Assembly: GCA_000961575.1 (NCBI GenBank)
Contig: LADP01000025.1
Coordinates: forward strand, 99,335-163,334
Source of the DNA: Peptococcaceae bacterium BRH_c8a
GTDB lineage: Bacteria; Bacillota; Desulfotomaculia; Desulfotomaculales; Desulfallaceae
Reading direction: 5' to 3'
DNA length: 64,000 nt
This document shows, piece after piece, positions 8,234 through 16,922 of the stretch (positions are counted from its first letter, which is position 1; the number at the start of each line of letters is the position of its first letter). The position numbers were made by a program, and so were the translations under genes. Below the pieces are notes generated by a model. It made no database searches, was not told where the DNA came from, and worked only from the letters and a program-made list of their open reading frames with translations.

Positions 8234-8425
8234 TTATCTATAACGATAATATATTGATATAGATAATACTCCCATAAGGTAACTTATAGTCGATATCATT
8301 GTTACAACATAGGAATCTTTAGGGGTTAACCCTAGATCAATGAAGTAATGTCTAACAGATATATTAACAATTAAGGTTAACAATAAAAATATTATTATTG
8401 GTAGTGCATTTATGAATTTAATCAT
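8234..8425 (-). CDS. Small membrane protein (63 aa)
   Basis: The ATG at 8425 follows a GGGGG ribosome site; an ATG five codons earlier lies before that site. Two hydrophobic segments are visible, ALPIIIFLLLTLIVN and a second around MISTISYLMGVLSIS, with a short polar link. The protein would sit in the membrane as a hairpin. Function unknown. Confidence 0.5.
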   Translation of the reverse strand: MIKFINALPIIIFLLLTLIVNISVRHYFIDLGLTPKDSYVVTMISTISYLMGVLSISIYYRYR

Positions 8426-8440
8426 AGCGACCCCCTGCAA

Positions 8441-9237
8441 ACAAAATGATGGCCAATAAAGGCTACAGTAATAGTAAACCCTGCTGATTAAGCATTTAAA
8501 ACGATTAAAATAGGTTTATTAATTTTAAATTGTGGTATTTACTATTGAGGTACCTTTTGCAGTAACTTCTACCGATTCTATTAGGGTTTTACCTTAATTG
8601 AAGGCGTCCCAACTCAGCGTTTTCCACTTAGTCGTAGTCGTCTACAATACTGATGGCTACTTTGGCCACCGAATTCGGTATTGGCTGTAGCTTTACATCG
8701 GACGATGGTACGCACATGCGACTGACTGATGCTGACAATACGGTTTTTTATCTTGCTGGGAAAAAAACTTACATATCGTTCCCGATGCTGTTCCATGGGA
8801 TTATATTCATCATTTTTTTGTCTGGGATAGATATCAATTTTTGTGGGGAATTTGAGGATGTTACGCTACATCCTGCTAAGACTAAAGTAAAATAATAAAT
8901 ATAATTATACTTTTACTCATAACGAAACATCCTTTAAAGCAAGTTTCTCTTTAAATATTGACGTTAAATAATAATTAAAAGTTCCAACATAAGCAAATCA
9001 TGGCATAAAATAGACGCCATTAGAAAAGCCCGCATTGCCTCGTAGTAAAGGGTAAACTGGCTTAAAACTGATGAACAGTATGTTTATGATGTGAATTAGC
9101 TAAAAAATGCGTCAAGGAGTATAAGAGAAAAATTGTAATAGGTTACTGCTAGTAAATTCTGTAAACAGGTGGATTGCTAACAAACTTTTAAACTTACCAT
9201 ATTCCCAGCGGAGCTTTATCTGTTTTTATTTATATTG
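8441..9237. other. Long stretch without a supported gene
   Basis: Nearly 800 AT-rich bases. A plus-strand frame at 8653-8895 (80 codons) has no ribosome site and an unnatural hydrophobic tail, so I do not count it. Nothing else is recognisable. It fits decayed island DNA. Confidence 0.4.
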
Positions 9238-9531
9238 TTATACAGCAATATTTTTCATTGCCATAAGCTGGATGTCGTGATTAATACTTTCATTAACCTT
9301 GCGTAATGAATCCATTGTAATTGATAACAGTTTTGCATAGTTGTCCGGCCTAACAAAACTTGCTTTAGCCGCCAAAAACTCAGCATCTGTTAAAACATAT
9401 TGAGGTTCAATATCATTTAAAGTCATTGCAAGCGCCCTGGCCTTACATATTTCACACTTACAGTACCCATAATCCTCAATTAGCTTTTCCATTATTTCTT
9501 TAACTGCTATTTCTACATAATTAACGACCAT
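9238..9531 (-). CDS. comFB: ComFB-like protein under a c-di-GMP riboswitch
   Basis: The ATG at 9531 follows GAGGGCTCTATT. The 97-residue product has the ComFB family core: VNYVEIAVKEIMEKLIEDYGYCKCEICKARALAMTLN split around a CKCEIC cysteine cluster (residues 24-29), then PQYVLTD. In Bacillus comFB lies in the late competence operon comF, and its role is unclear; the cysteines suggest metal binding. Here it stands alone, and its leader carries a c-di-GMP-I aptamer and a terminator (9567-9715), so expression should follow c-di-GMP levels. Confidence 0.8.
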   Translation of the reverse strand: MVVNYVEIAVKEIMEKLIEDYGYCKCEICKARALAMTLNDIEPQYVLTDAEFLAAKASFVRPDNYAKLLSITMDSLRKVNESINHDIQLMAMKNIAV

Positions 9532-9566
9532 AATAGAGCCCTCTTTTCTGATTAATTGTTTGTTAT

Positions 9567-9601
9567 TAAAAAAAAGAAAACGGCCATGTAACCATAGGCC
9601 G
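9567..9601 (-). terminator. Terminator of the c-di-GMP riboswitch
   Basis: On the minus strand CGGCCtATG pairs with CATGGCCG and is followed by TTTTCTTTTTTTT. It lies between the aptamer and comFB and is the likely expression platform. Confidence 0.8.
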
Positions 9602-9627
9602 CTTAATAATCCATTAGTTCATTATAT

Positions 9628-9715
9628 AAGCAACCTGGCAGCCATAGCTTAAAAGCTTTAGGCCCATAGCTTTGCGTCCCGGTCTTTCGACCGGTTTGCC
9701 CGATTTTTTTACTTA
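9628..9715 (-). promoter_or_regulatory. c-di-GMP-I (GEMM) riboswitch upstream of comFB
   Basis: The minus strand reads CGGGCAAACCGGTCGAAAG, then ACCGGGACGCAAAGC, then GGGCCTAAAGC...GCTATGGCTGCCAGG. The GGGCAAACC box, GNRA-type GAAA loop, GACGCAAAGC and GGGCCTAA blocks are the hallmarks of the GEMM-I aptamer. It is followed by a terminator and the comFB-like gene. Confidence 0.92.
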
Positions 9716-10071
9716 AGCAGTTCATATTAATCTGTTAAGAAGGAGCTATCATATTTCGGCTTCCAAGAATTATCTTTCTTCATCGAATAAAGATTTTAAT
9801 TTTATTCGACATTTTCCTACAATATTCCTCCTAAAAGATTTGCATTAGGTTACTAAATTAGTTTAAGCAATTTCACCAGTTCCGGTCTACCTTTAACGGT
9901 CAAGGATAAAAATATATATTTAACCTTATAATTTATCCAGAGTTGAATAAATTTTTTGCTGTACAGTACAAAGATTAGATACAACATCCAAAACTACAAT
10001 TAAGGGAATTTGAAAACTATGATAAAATAATTACTAAGTTTAACTCATGAATTATTGAAAGGACTGAGCTT
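9716..10071. other. Intergenic AT-rich region
   Basis: It should hold the promoter of the leftward riboswitch transcript and the promoter of the rightward gene at 10072. I could not fix either with confidence and see no other feature. Confidence 0.4.
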
Positions 10072-10632
10072 GTGTATTCTTTCGGGAGAAAAATATTTTT
10101 TGTTGGGCCAACCTTTATTGCAGTTATGGTTTTACTCTTCTTTGTTTTCTCTGATCCTAACAATGATACTCAAGAAATACAAAAAGCAATTCAGGAATCA
10201 ATTATGGAATCAAATACACACGTGGAAAAAGTAGTTCACATAGAGAAAGTGGAAAATGTAACATTGGCGTTTTACGCGACCCCGAAAGGCTTGGCAGTTG
10301 GGAGACTTGAACAGACATTTAGGGGTTGGGAATTGATTGAAGGTACTGGGTATATAGAATTTAACTCCGGAAGTGAATTGCCATGGATTTGGTGTAATAT
10401 GGGGGAATCAGCAAAATCGCTTCCTGTTTATTACGGTATTGTTTCGAATCCAAATATACAACGTGTGGAAGTTGACGAGAAACACGAAGCAGAAATTATT
10501 GCTACATACAAAGACAATAAAATTTGGACCCTAATCGGACAGGGAACTTCGGGGACAGAAGAAATCCAAGGGATGACGAACCAAGGAGAAGTTATTTATA
10601 GTCGTTTAAATTATAGTAAATCCTTGAGGTAA
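10072..10632 (+). CDS. Membrane-anchored hypothetical protein
   Basis: A GTG at 10072 follows GAAAGGACTGAG and gives 186 residues. One membrane anchor lies at about residues 11-27 (VGPTFIAVMVLLFFVF), followed by an outer domain of about 155 residues. That domain alternates beta-like stretches (VTLAFYATPKGLAVGRL, GWELIEGTGYIEF) without cysteine clusters. It is probably an extracellular lipid-facing or sensory domain, but the family is not recognised. Confidence 0.7.
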   Translation: MYSFGRKIFFVGPTFIAVMVLLFFVFSDPNNDTQEIQKAIQESIMESNTHVEKVVHIEKVENVTLAFYATPKGLAVGRLEQTFRGWELIEGTGYIEFNSGSELPWIWCNMGESAKSLPVYYGIVSNPNIQRVEVDEKHEAEIIATYKDNKIWTLIGQGTSGTEEIQGMTNQGEVIYSRLNYSKSLR

Positions 10633-10699
10633 AGGGTAAGCGAGCTTAACAACTTGTTAAACAGTTTATTTATTATGTGCCATAAAGGAATTTCGTAGA

Positions 10700-10930
10700 T
10701 TAATTAATTAAGTTTGGGCCACCAAATAGTAAACTAGCTAAAATTAGAAGTCTCAAAGCTTGCCAATAGGTTACGGGCTTTAAGTTAAATAGCTCTGGTA
10801 TTGTAGTATTCCAAAGGTACCGCAGTAAGAGGGCTCCCAAAAATAGTAAGCCAGCAACTAAAAATATAAATCCCAAGAAATATGAAAAGATATTCCAATA
10901 GTATGAAATTACTAGGTATAAATCAGTTAT
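10700..10930 (-). CDS. Small two-helix membrane protein with no normal start codon
   Basis: A clear protein frame ends at 10700 (stop TAA). It reads FSYFLGFIFLVAGLLFLGAL, then RYLWNTTIPELFNLKPVTYW, then LLILASLLFGGPNLIN. The pattern of two helices, a W..L.P.LF motif, ITFWQAL-like and SLLFGG ends resembles a common family of small bacterial membrane proteins. The frame opens after a TGA, and the only start-like codon is ATA at 10930, ten bases after a good AAGGGAG site. Either ATA is used or an ATG was lost. Confidence 0.5.
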   Translation of the reverse strand: MTDLYLVISYYWNIFSYFLGFIFLVAGLLFLGALLLRYLWNTTIPELFNLKPVTYWQALRLLILASLLFGGPNLIN

Positions 10931-11072
10931 GACAGATCAACTCCCTTACTCGCTTTTAACAATTAGTTCTTTTAGTTTTAACTAAAAACCACCTTTTTAG
11001 GGCAAAAACGTTAATTTTATAATGAAATAAAATATGCAATACCCTAACAATAGGTAGAGCTTTCCGTTTAAA

Positions 11073-12455
11073 TTAGTCTTTAGGAATCTGTATTGTGAAA
11101 CTACCCATTTTGTCCCGGTATTCCCAGTAACCCGTATTGATGAGTGCTACCGCTTTACTGCCGCGCGGAAGCTCCCAGCTCAATTTTAATTCATACTCTT
11201 TATCGGTTGAATCGTCAGTGGCTTCAGGTTGTTTACTACCAACTGCCATACTTACTGAACTTTCTATTTCAGGTCTTGTGCGATGCATTTTACCTTGCTC
11301 ATCTAAAACCTGCCACTCCGGTATTGAAAAGGGCCAGGGGTTTTTTTCGTCGGTGACATAACTGATTGTGGCCCCACCAATACGCCCATTTTGCTGTAAA
11401 TCCATAATTTGCACTTCGCGCCCATCCGGCGCAAAGGATGATTGTTTACCGCTCAAAGGTATTCGTGTTTCACCTTTTTGATAAACCAGGCCTGCCAGTT
11501 CAAGCGTTACTTCCGATGGTACGGGATCCAGACGCTGGAATTCAAGGTCATAGGTCTGTTCCCAGGAGTCAGACACCCTAGTGCCATGAGCGCCTCCATC
11601 CCGAGGCTTCACCAAGCCACCAGGCGTTATTAGCTTAACTTCTCGGGTAAGATCTGGAGCGTGTTCTTCGCCTTTGTAGCGTAATTTAACCACCGTCTGT
11701 GTAGGAACCAGAACAAGTTCCTCAATAGACAGAATGCCATTGGGTAGTGCCATGTTTTGATTGTCGGGTACAATACGGGTCAGTTCGGTTAAAGCAACCC
11801 TGTTGACGGGAAAGGATACATCCCAGTTTCCCTTTACATTACCAATCTGACGTACGGGAAGTTTTAATGTACCGCTTTTCTCCGGCAAACCATCACTGAG
11901 CTCTATGCTGCCCACAAATACCCCATCTATGATATCCCCCCTAGCACCCATGCCGGATGCAAAGGAGCTGCCGTTAAAAAGAATATCGTGTCCTCCGAGT
12001 TCCCGCGTAATACTGGCGGGGTTATTACCTTCCACGGTATAGATTATTGTTGTCTGAGTCGGGTCGGCCAGTATACGGTGCACCCGGAAGGTGTATCCTT
12101 GATCTGTTTTTGCCGCTAGTATTTCCTGAAACATTTCGTGTTCCTCAGCCCACTGCCATCCCTTTTCAAGGCTTGACCAATTTGCGATATACCGTCCTAC
12201 TACCGGTAAATTTTCAACCGCCCAGCTGCGCATTCCTGGCCAAGTAGTAACAAACATTATCAAGATTACTGCGACTGCAGCTAAACTGCCCACTATTTTT
12301 AAGCGTTGATTCTTTTTTTCCCGTATAGCAAGGTCTTTCACCATCTGTTTCAACCGCAGCGATTTTTCCGCGGGTAGTTTACTCTTTTCAGCCCAGTTGT
12401 TTAGTTTTTCCCGGATATTTTTTTCCTGTTCCGGGGATATATCATCGAAGTTCAT
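11073..12455 (-). CDS. Anti-sigma factor, DUF4179 family
   Basis: The ATG at 12455 (MNFDDISPEQEKNIR) follows AAAGGAGGGAACTCC; an upstream in-frame ATG lacks such a site. The 460-residue protein has a cytoplasmic N-terminus of about 55 residues, one membrane segment (VGSLAAVAVILIMFVTTW), the short PVVGRYIANW motif typical of DUF4179, and a large outer region. It would hold the partner sigma factor at the membrane until an outside signal arrives. Its start overlaps the end of the sigma gene by 14 bases, so the two are co-transcribed. Confidence 0.82.
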   Translation of the reverse strand: MNFDDISPEQEKNIREKLNNWAEKSKLPAEKSLRLKQMVKDLAIREKKNQRLKIVGSLAAVAVILIMFVTTWPGMRSWAVENLPVVGRYIANWSSLEKGWQWAEEHEMFQEILAAKTDQGYTFRVHRILADPTQTTIIYTVEGNNPASITRELGGHDILFNGSSFASGMGARGDIIDGVFVGSIELSDGLPEKSGTLKLPVRQIGNVKGNWDVSFPVNRVALTELTRIVPDNQNMALPNGILSIEELVLVPTQTVVKLRYKGEEHAPDLTREVKLITPGGLVKPRDGGAHGTRVSDSWEQTYDLEFQRLDPVPSEVTLELAGLVYQKGETRIPLSGKQSSFAPDGREVQIMDLQQNGRIGGATISYVTDEKNPWPFSIPEWQVLDEQGKMHRTRPEIESSVSMAVGSKQPEATDDSTDKEYELKLSWELPRGSKAVALINTGYWEYRDKMGSFTIQIPKD

Positions 12456-12950
12456 GGAGTTCCCTCCTTTGCCCTTCATCTTCTTCCAACTTTTCCTTCA
12501 AACGTTTTAGAGCCCTGTTAAGCCGAGATTTGACAGTGCCGAGGGGTATTTGAAGTTCTGTAGCTATATCCTTTAATGCCAGATCCCCAAGGAAGCGCAT
12601 GAATACCACCCGCCGGTGTTCTTGATCAAGTAACGCTACAACTTCCCAGATAGCACGTTCTTCCGGTACACCTTCCCCAGAAGTCATTTCAACCAAATGC
12701 AAAGGTTCAACTGGTATAGTCCTTTTGTTAATTCGCAATGTATCTAAGCTTTGATTGACCAGGATGCGACGAATCCAGGCCGGGAAAGCGGAACTACCAC
12801 CTTTTAGCTTATTGCGATTGCGCCATGCTTCTCCACCGTTTGCTGTAATACGTCCCAAGCATCGCTTTCCTGGCCCATAATTCCCCAGGCAATGTAAAAA
12901 AGTTTTCCCTCTTCTTGGTGTAACAGTTCTAAGAAATGCTGTTCATGCAA
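12442..12950 (-). pseudogene. ECF sigma factor, frameshifted between regions 2 and 4
   Basis: The C-terminal part (region 4) is open from about 12830 to 12442: GGSSAFPAWIRRILVNQSLD, then LALKDIATELQIPLGTVKSR. The N-terminal part (region 2) lies in another frame from TTG 12950 (LHEQHFLELLHQEEGKLFYI, then ESDAWDVLQQTVEK). Adding one A to an AA pair near 12833 joins them as QQTVEKAWRNRNKL, the expected family sequence. The intact protein would have about 170 residues. The anti-sigma gene downstream is intact, which makes a base-calling error plausible. Confidence 0.75.
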
Positions 12951-13091
12951 ACCTCCCGGACCGGTCCTCTATTAAAAAGACTGTATTAACCAGGGAAAAG
13001 GTTCCAAATGTAAAAGTTTTTCTTAAGAAACTATTTTGCAAGTAACCCGGGCAAACAAAATCCTAAAAATAAAATATAAAAATGGGATAAA

Positions 13092-13117
13092 TAAAAAAAC
13101 CACACTAGAAGTGGGCT
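13092..13117 (-). terminator. Terminator of the 13216-13467 gene
   Basis: On the minus strand CCCACT-tct-AGTGTGG is followed by seven T residues. Confidence 0.65.
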
Positions 13118-13215
13118 TTCAAACTTGGTGGTCAGTATGTGTTAGATATGCTATTTCTTTAAAGTGAGCAAGAATCCTTGGTGCAATCATAAACCGCTAA
13201 AACTCAATTTTGTCT

Positions 13216-13467
13216 TCATGAAAGTCTTGCTAGAAAATTTATGGATAAAAAAAAGACACTAACTACCAATACAACTCTGCCGATAACCAAGTTATATTTC
13301 TTATATAAGATATACCCAATAAGCATCAGGGTTAAAGTGCTAATAAAAATTGATATTTGTTGGGGTATATTACTTATGGTTAGGATTTTTGAAATTAATT
13401 CATATGATAAATATGCAATAAAAATCCCTGCCAAATTAATTAGAATGCTATATAACCTTTCTTTCAA
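13216..13467 (-). CDS. Small integral membrane protein (83 aa)
   Basis: A TTG start at 13467 follows AAAGGAGATTAAGTAAA. Three hydrophobic segments are visible (ILINLAGIFIAYLSY, IFISTLTLMLIGYIL, VVLVVSVFFLSINFL) with Lys/Arg-rich ends. No family is recognised. A terminator follows at 13092-13117, so it is a single-gene unit. Confidence 0.6.
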   Translation of the reverse strand: MKERLYSILINLAGIFIAYLSYELISKILTISNIPQQISIFISTLTLMLIGYILYKKYNLVIGRVVLVVSVFFLSINFLARLS

Positions 13468-13578
13468 TTTACTTAATCTCCTTTCTTTACTAATTCATAA
13501 TAAAAATAGGTTAATAGATAATTTATCTTTATTAATTTATATTCCTTTTTGTTTATCGTACATTTCAAGAAAATGCGC

Positions 13579-13602
13579 AAAAAAAGACCGGATTTCCCGG
13601 CC
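13579..13602 (-). terminator. Terminator, minus strand
   Basis: GGCCGGGAAATCCGGTC followed by TTTTTTT on the minus strand. It would end transcripts from the small gene at 13734-13910. Confidence 0.7.
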
Positions 13603-13733
13603 TGAACTCTAAATAATTGATTAACTGCTTACCTCAGTCGTTGTGTACTAGTCGATCAAATTTTAAACGATTAGGTTAAGGACTTGCAGCCCATCTTTAG
13701 CTTATCATTATTTCAGCTTTGGACTTTTCTCCT

Positions 13734-13910
13734 TTAACGCAAGCCCTTCTTTTTAATTTTTGAGAACATAGCCCTTCTTTTTTCTGCTTTTTCCCTATCT
13801 TCAATTGTCGGTTTACTATATATTTGCTTTAGGAGTTCCTCTGCATCTTTCCCATATAAAGTTGGCGTTGGTTGCAGCTGAGTAGTCAATTTCTTTTCCC
13901 AATTATACAT
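13734..13910 (-). CDS. Small hypothetical protein (58 aa)
   Basis: The ATG at 13910 follows AGGAGGATACA, a strong ribosome site. The product starts MYNWEKKLTTQLQPTPTLYG and ends in a basic tail (RRAMFSKIKKKGLR). The GKDAEELLKQIYSKPT part looks helical. Antitoxin-like size, but no toxin is adjacent. Not recognised. Confidence 0.6.
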   Translation of the reverse strand: MYNWEKKLTTQLQPTPTLYGKDAEELLKQIYSKPTIEDREKAEKRRAMFSKIKKKGLR

Positions 13911-14247
13911 TGTATCCTCCTGCTGTACTTAACCATATTTTACTACTGTTTAATTTCTACACCTTCCAATTTTTCGTATAAAAACATATCCATTATGTTT
14001 TGCCATACTCAAAATCAGGCCCAATTTTCATCGTAAAATTCAGGTAAGGTTGTAATTCCTTCTAGTCCAGATAAATGGTTTACTTAACAACACCACTGCT
14101 CTTTGTACCTCTATTTAGTTTTTGGTTTTGCTTCCTTGGTTTAGCCTCATAAAGAATAGTATTAGCATCGACTTACTCATTTCTCATAGCCGTATTTTGG
14201 CTCCCCCATTTTCCTGAGGTTATATTAGCGTTGAAAAACTTTTAAGT
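13911..14247. other. Stretch with only gene debris
   Basis: On the minus strand a short piece around 14090-14165 reads ILYEAKPRKQNQKLNRG, perhaps the tail of a lost protein, with no start. Otherwise nothing is seen. Confidence 0.35.
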
Positions 14248-14442
14248 TTAAGTGTTTTCCCCATTTGCAATATCCCTGCAGCTTTTTGGACAAAGATCAT
14301 TACTTTTAGGTGCATCTTGCTTAGCTGACTTTTCAGCAATTAGCAAATCACCGCAATGTTGGCATTTATTATTAATCAAATATTTAAATGGCGAAGCCGA
14401 TGCATACCTATTACCACATTTTTTGCAATAACTAAAGTACAT
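14248..14442 (-). CDS. Small zinc-ribbon protein (64 aa)
   Basis: The ATG at 14442 (MYFSYCKKCGNRYAS) follows an AGGGGG site about 12 bases upstream. An ATG 40 codons earlier is placed right behind a terminator and has no ribosome site, so I prefer the shorter form. CKKC near residues 6-9 and CQHC near residue 28 form a typical two-knuckle zinc ribbon. The tail has two more cysteines (LCPKSC). Function unknown. Confidence 0.55.
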   Translation of the reverse strand: MYFSYCKKCGNRYASASPFKYLINNKCQHCGDLLIAEKSAKQDAPKSNDLCPKSCRDIANGENT

Positions 14443-14562
14443 AATATCACTTATCCCCCTTAGAACTAAAGTAGTTATTAAATTTATTGTTAAAGAGTCT
14501 ATAGTGTCTGCCAGACTAATAACACTAATTTTGTGTTTTAAATTAAGATAACGTTTTGACAT

Positions 14563-14585
14563 AAAAAACCTACTAAAGTAGTAGG
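14563..14585 (-). terminator. Terminator of the 14606-14956 gene
   Basis: CCTACT-ACTTT-AGTAGG followed by six T residues on the minus strand. Confidence 0.75.
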
Positions 14586-14605
14586 CTTGGATTGGGATTG
14601 GCTAA

Positions 14606-14956
14606 TTAACGTGTTCTATGGTTTTTCGTCTTGCGTTTTCTTTCTCTTAATTTTTCTGCAAGGTACTCCGCCTGTGCCTTTGTGGCATCTCCTATCAATT
14701 GTTCTTCGGTCAAGCCAGCAGCCTTGCTCTTGGCGTGTATTATCCTTGCTAACTCGTCTAGCTCAGTTAGTCGTTCTTCTTTATTATTTTTTCTTTTTAA
14801 AAACAGTTTAATTAAGTCTTGACGATATTTCTTCAGATGTTTTTTAACAAAAGCCTCATCGTTTGGGAGTTTATTTCGCATTCGGGCGCCAGCTTCTAAT
14901 ACCATCCGATAGATCTTTTCCAGTGTATTGTATTTTCTATTTTCCTTGTTAATCAT
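14606..14956 (-). CDS. Hypothetical helical protein (116 aa)
   Basis: The ATG at 14956 (MINKENRKYNTLEKIY) follows GCGAGGTAAAGAAT, a better context than the ATG 19 codons upstream, which touches its GGGG. The product is charged and helical. A late stretch (IHAKSKAAGLTEEQLIGDAT) resembles the end of some antitoxins, followed by a basic tail. No toxin is adjacent. A terminator follows directly. Confidence 0.55.
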   Translation of the reverse strand: MINKENRKYNTLEKIYRMVLEAGARMRNKLPNDEAFVKKHLKKYRQDLIKLFLKRKNNKEERLTELDELARIIHAKSKAAGLTEEQLIGDATKAQAEYLAEKLRERKRKTKNHRTR

Positions 14957-15159
14957 ATTCTTTACCTCGCAATTCATCCAAGGCCTTAATTCATCTTTTT
15001 TAAAGCCTGTCATCCCCTGGTTTTAGCGTGTGCGGAGGGAACAATTCAGGATCTCAATTAAACGTTTTTGGCAATTAAAACCTTGGTTTCTATTTTTAAT
15101 AAAAACAACTTCTTCCCATGTATTCCGCCTGACTCTCATTGCAGCCCGTACTGTTATAG

Positions 15160-15197
15160 ATTTGCCCGGAGTTAAGCCTAATTTACTCCGGGCAAAT
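15160..15197. repeat. Perfect 13-bp inverted repeat
   Basis: ATTTGCCCGGAGT at 15160-15172 is matched exactly by its complement at 15185-15197 across a 12-base loop. It lies just after the gene ending at 15209 and may act as its transcript end, but no T-run follows on either strand. Confidence 0.7.
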
Positions 15198-15208
15198 GGC
15201 ATTATGTT

Positions 15209-15685
15209 TTACTGAAATGAATATGTCCCAAGGCTTTTTATTGTTGCAATGTTTTTCTTTTGGCGCTGATAAAGATAGACTTGCCTGGCCAACAAGAATG
15301 GGCCGAGCACAAGACCAAGCAGAACCGAAAAAAAGATTAGTAGAAAACCGGTCATGGTAGCGTTTATCCCCCAGATGAATCCGCCAACCACGGTGGCGAA
15401 AAGCAAAGGTTTTACCAGGGTCCAGCCCCAGTAAACACCCAATAGCGTCCAAGTAAGTTGAAGTGAAAATACGACATCGCCAGACATTATATTACCTATG
15501 ACGAGGCCAACTGCTGCTATCAGCAGCGTTCGAACTATTGATTTTTTAAGCGCTTCTAAATGCTGCTTATTGTTCAGTTCGGCACAGGTTTGACAGACAG
15601 GGTACTGGCCTGCGCATTCGGCGCAGAGCCCGTTACCACAAGTGCATGTTACCACTGCTTCGTCGTTATGGGTATAACACTTCAT
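15209..15685 (-). CDS. B-box-type zinc-binding membrane protein
   Basis: The ATG at 15685 follows AAAAGGAGGAATAACG. The 158-residue protein starts with a B-box-like zinc finger (MKCYTHNDEAVVTCTCGNGL, then CAECAGQYPVCQTC). After a helical linker come four hydrophobic segments (LLIAAVGLVIGNIM, LTWTLLGVYWGWTLV, LLFATVVGGFIWGI, FLLIFFSVLLGLVLGPF). Such proteins are common but poorly characterised in Firmicutes. Confidence 0.7.
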   Translation of the reverse strand: MKCYTHNDEAVVTCTCGNGLCAECAGQYPVCQTCAELNNKQHLEALKKSIVRTLLIAAVGLVIGNIMSGDVVFSLQLTWTLLGVYWGWTLVKPLLFATVVGGFIWGINATMTGFLLIFFSVLLGLVLGPFLLARQVYLYQRQKKNIATIKSLGTYSFQ

Positions 15686-15893
15686 CGTTATTCCTCCTTT
15701 TAACGAAAATTTAAGGCATTGTAACTTGTTAAGTATTCCGGCAAGATATTACGATTCTAACTGCAAAATCAACCGAAGAGTAAAAAAACCGCCACACAGT
15801 TGCGACGATATTCATCATACGGTTGTAGCCCAGGAAATTTTACAAAAAACGGATAGCGTTTTTGCCGGAACATTCTCATTCAGTAAACTGGTT

Positions 15894-16922
15894 TCAATAA
15901 ATAAAATTAACATGCTTATTGTTGATAATCTTTAAATACTCGTTTTCCTGCCATTTGTCTCTCAAAAGAACGAATGCAGTGGATGGCAGGTTACACCTTT
16001 GTGCTGCAGTGCCGTCAAAAAAGCGAAGCGCCTTGATAATACGCATGTTTTCAGTCAGGAGCTCAGAAATGAAAAATGAGCCGCGATTGCTGTTGCCGAT
16101 GTAAGCGCCCGGGGGTATAAAATCAATGCCTAGGATTGCATTTGGGGTTTGTTCAATGTTTATATGAACATGCGGATACCGTTCCTTAATCAGATTTATC
16201 ATCCGCATGTGCTGGTCATTTCGTATTAGCTCACTAATAACATCTACAGCGTTGTCGTAGTTTAAAAACCTTATATTGGTGAAATCTGAGTCTTGTAGGA
16301 AGATGGACCGCAGTTTTTCGGATTGTTTTGCTTTGGGGCAAATAACTATATGCCCGTCCACTAACCGATTAATTGATTTTGTCTGAGCTGTTACGATTTT
16401 GGCCACATTTTCCGGCCGGGCACCGTTAAAATTGTAAACTGCATACCGGAAACCGTTTACCTTCAATAAAGCATGGATACGAATCTTGTCGCTTAGATTA
16501 AGTTGCTGTTTAACTAGTTTGCCCGGAACCCATTCGTTATCGTCACGAAAAAGGGGAGCCAGTTCAGCACGTATACGGCCCAAATAGTATTGGTAATACA
16601 TCCATGTACCTGCTGGCTTCTCAATCCGCACTTTCCGGTCCAGGTCTACCTGAAGATGTTTTCTAGCCCCGTGAACGCCCTTAGTTAACAGGTAATACAT
16701 AGTCCCCACTTTCCTTCGTTTTCTTTTATAGCCTTCAATAGGTACGTACAGGTTTGTCTGATCCATGTAACCGTATTCCTTCAGCAGCCTTAAGCGCCGA
16801 TAAATATAGAATTCGGATTTTAAATCTATAACAGCTTTTAAATGAGTAGGGAACATTGGCCCATATTGATAGAGTTCCGATAATATCCTTAAGTCATTCT
16901 GTGTTAACACATGCCTAGAAAT
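15894..16922 (-). CDS. Replication-relaxation family protein (MobC-like winged helix)
   Basis: The N-terminal half holds a winged-helix domain (LTQNDLRILSELYQYGPMFP, then IYRRLRLLKEYGYMDQ), typical of replication-relaxation proteins of plasmids and integrative elements. The best ribosome site, AAGGAGG, ends eight bases before an ATT codon at 16922. TTG at 16964 and GTG at 16910 are the ordinary alternatives. From 16922 the product is 342 residues. These proteins act at plasmid origins or transfer. It lies near the nested repeat (17214-17310) and a RusA-like gene. Confidence 0.72.
   Translation of the reverse strand: MSRHVLTQNDLRILSELYQYGPMFPTHLKAVIDLKSEFYIYRRLRLLKEYGYMDQTNLYVPIEGYKRKRRKVGTMYYLLTKGVHGARKHLQVDLDRKVRIEKPAGTWMYYQYYLGRIRAELAPLFRDDNEWVPGKLVKQQLNLSDKIRIHALLKVNGFRYAVYNFNGARPENVAKIVTAQTKSINRLVDGHIVICPKAKQSEKLRSIFLQDSDFTNIRFLNYDNAVDVISELIRNDQHMRMINLIKERYPHVHINIEQTPNAILGIDFIPPGAYIGNSNRGSFFISELLTENMRIIKALRFFDGTAAQRCNLPSTAFVLLRDKWQENEYLKIINNKHVNFIY

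Noticed and set aside
8653..8895. An 80-codon plus-strand frame, with an opposite frame at 8614-8796
   Set aside because: Neither has a ribosome site or a family motif, and the stretch looks like decayed DNA.
11137..12247. Several 60-75-codon plus-strand frames
   Set aside because: They lie wholly inside the DUF4179 gene on the other strand and have no start signals.
15160..15197. Insertion-sequence end or miniature transposon
   Set aside because: The perfect inverted repeat is only 38 bases long in total and has no target duplication.
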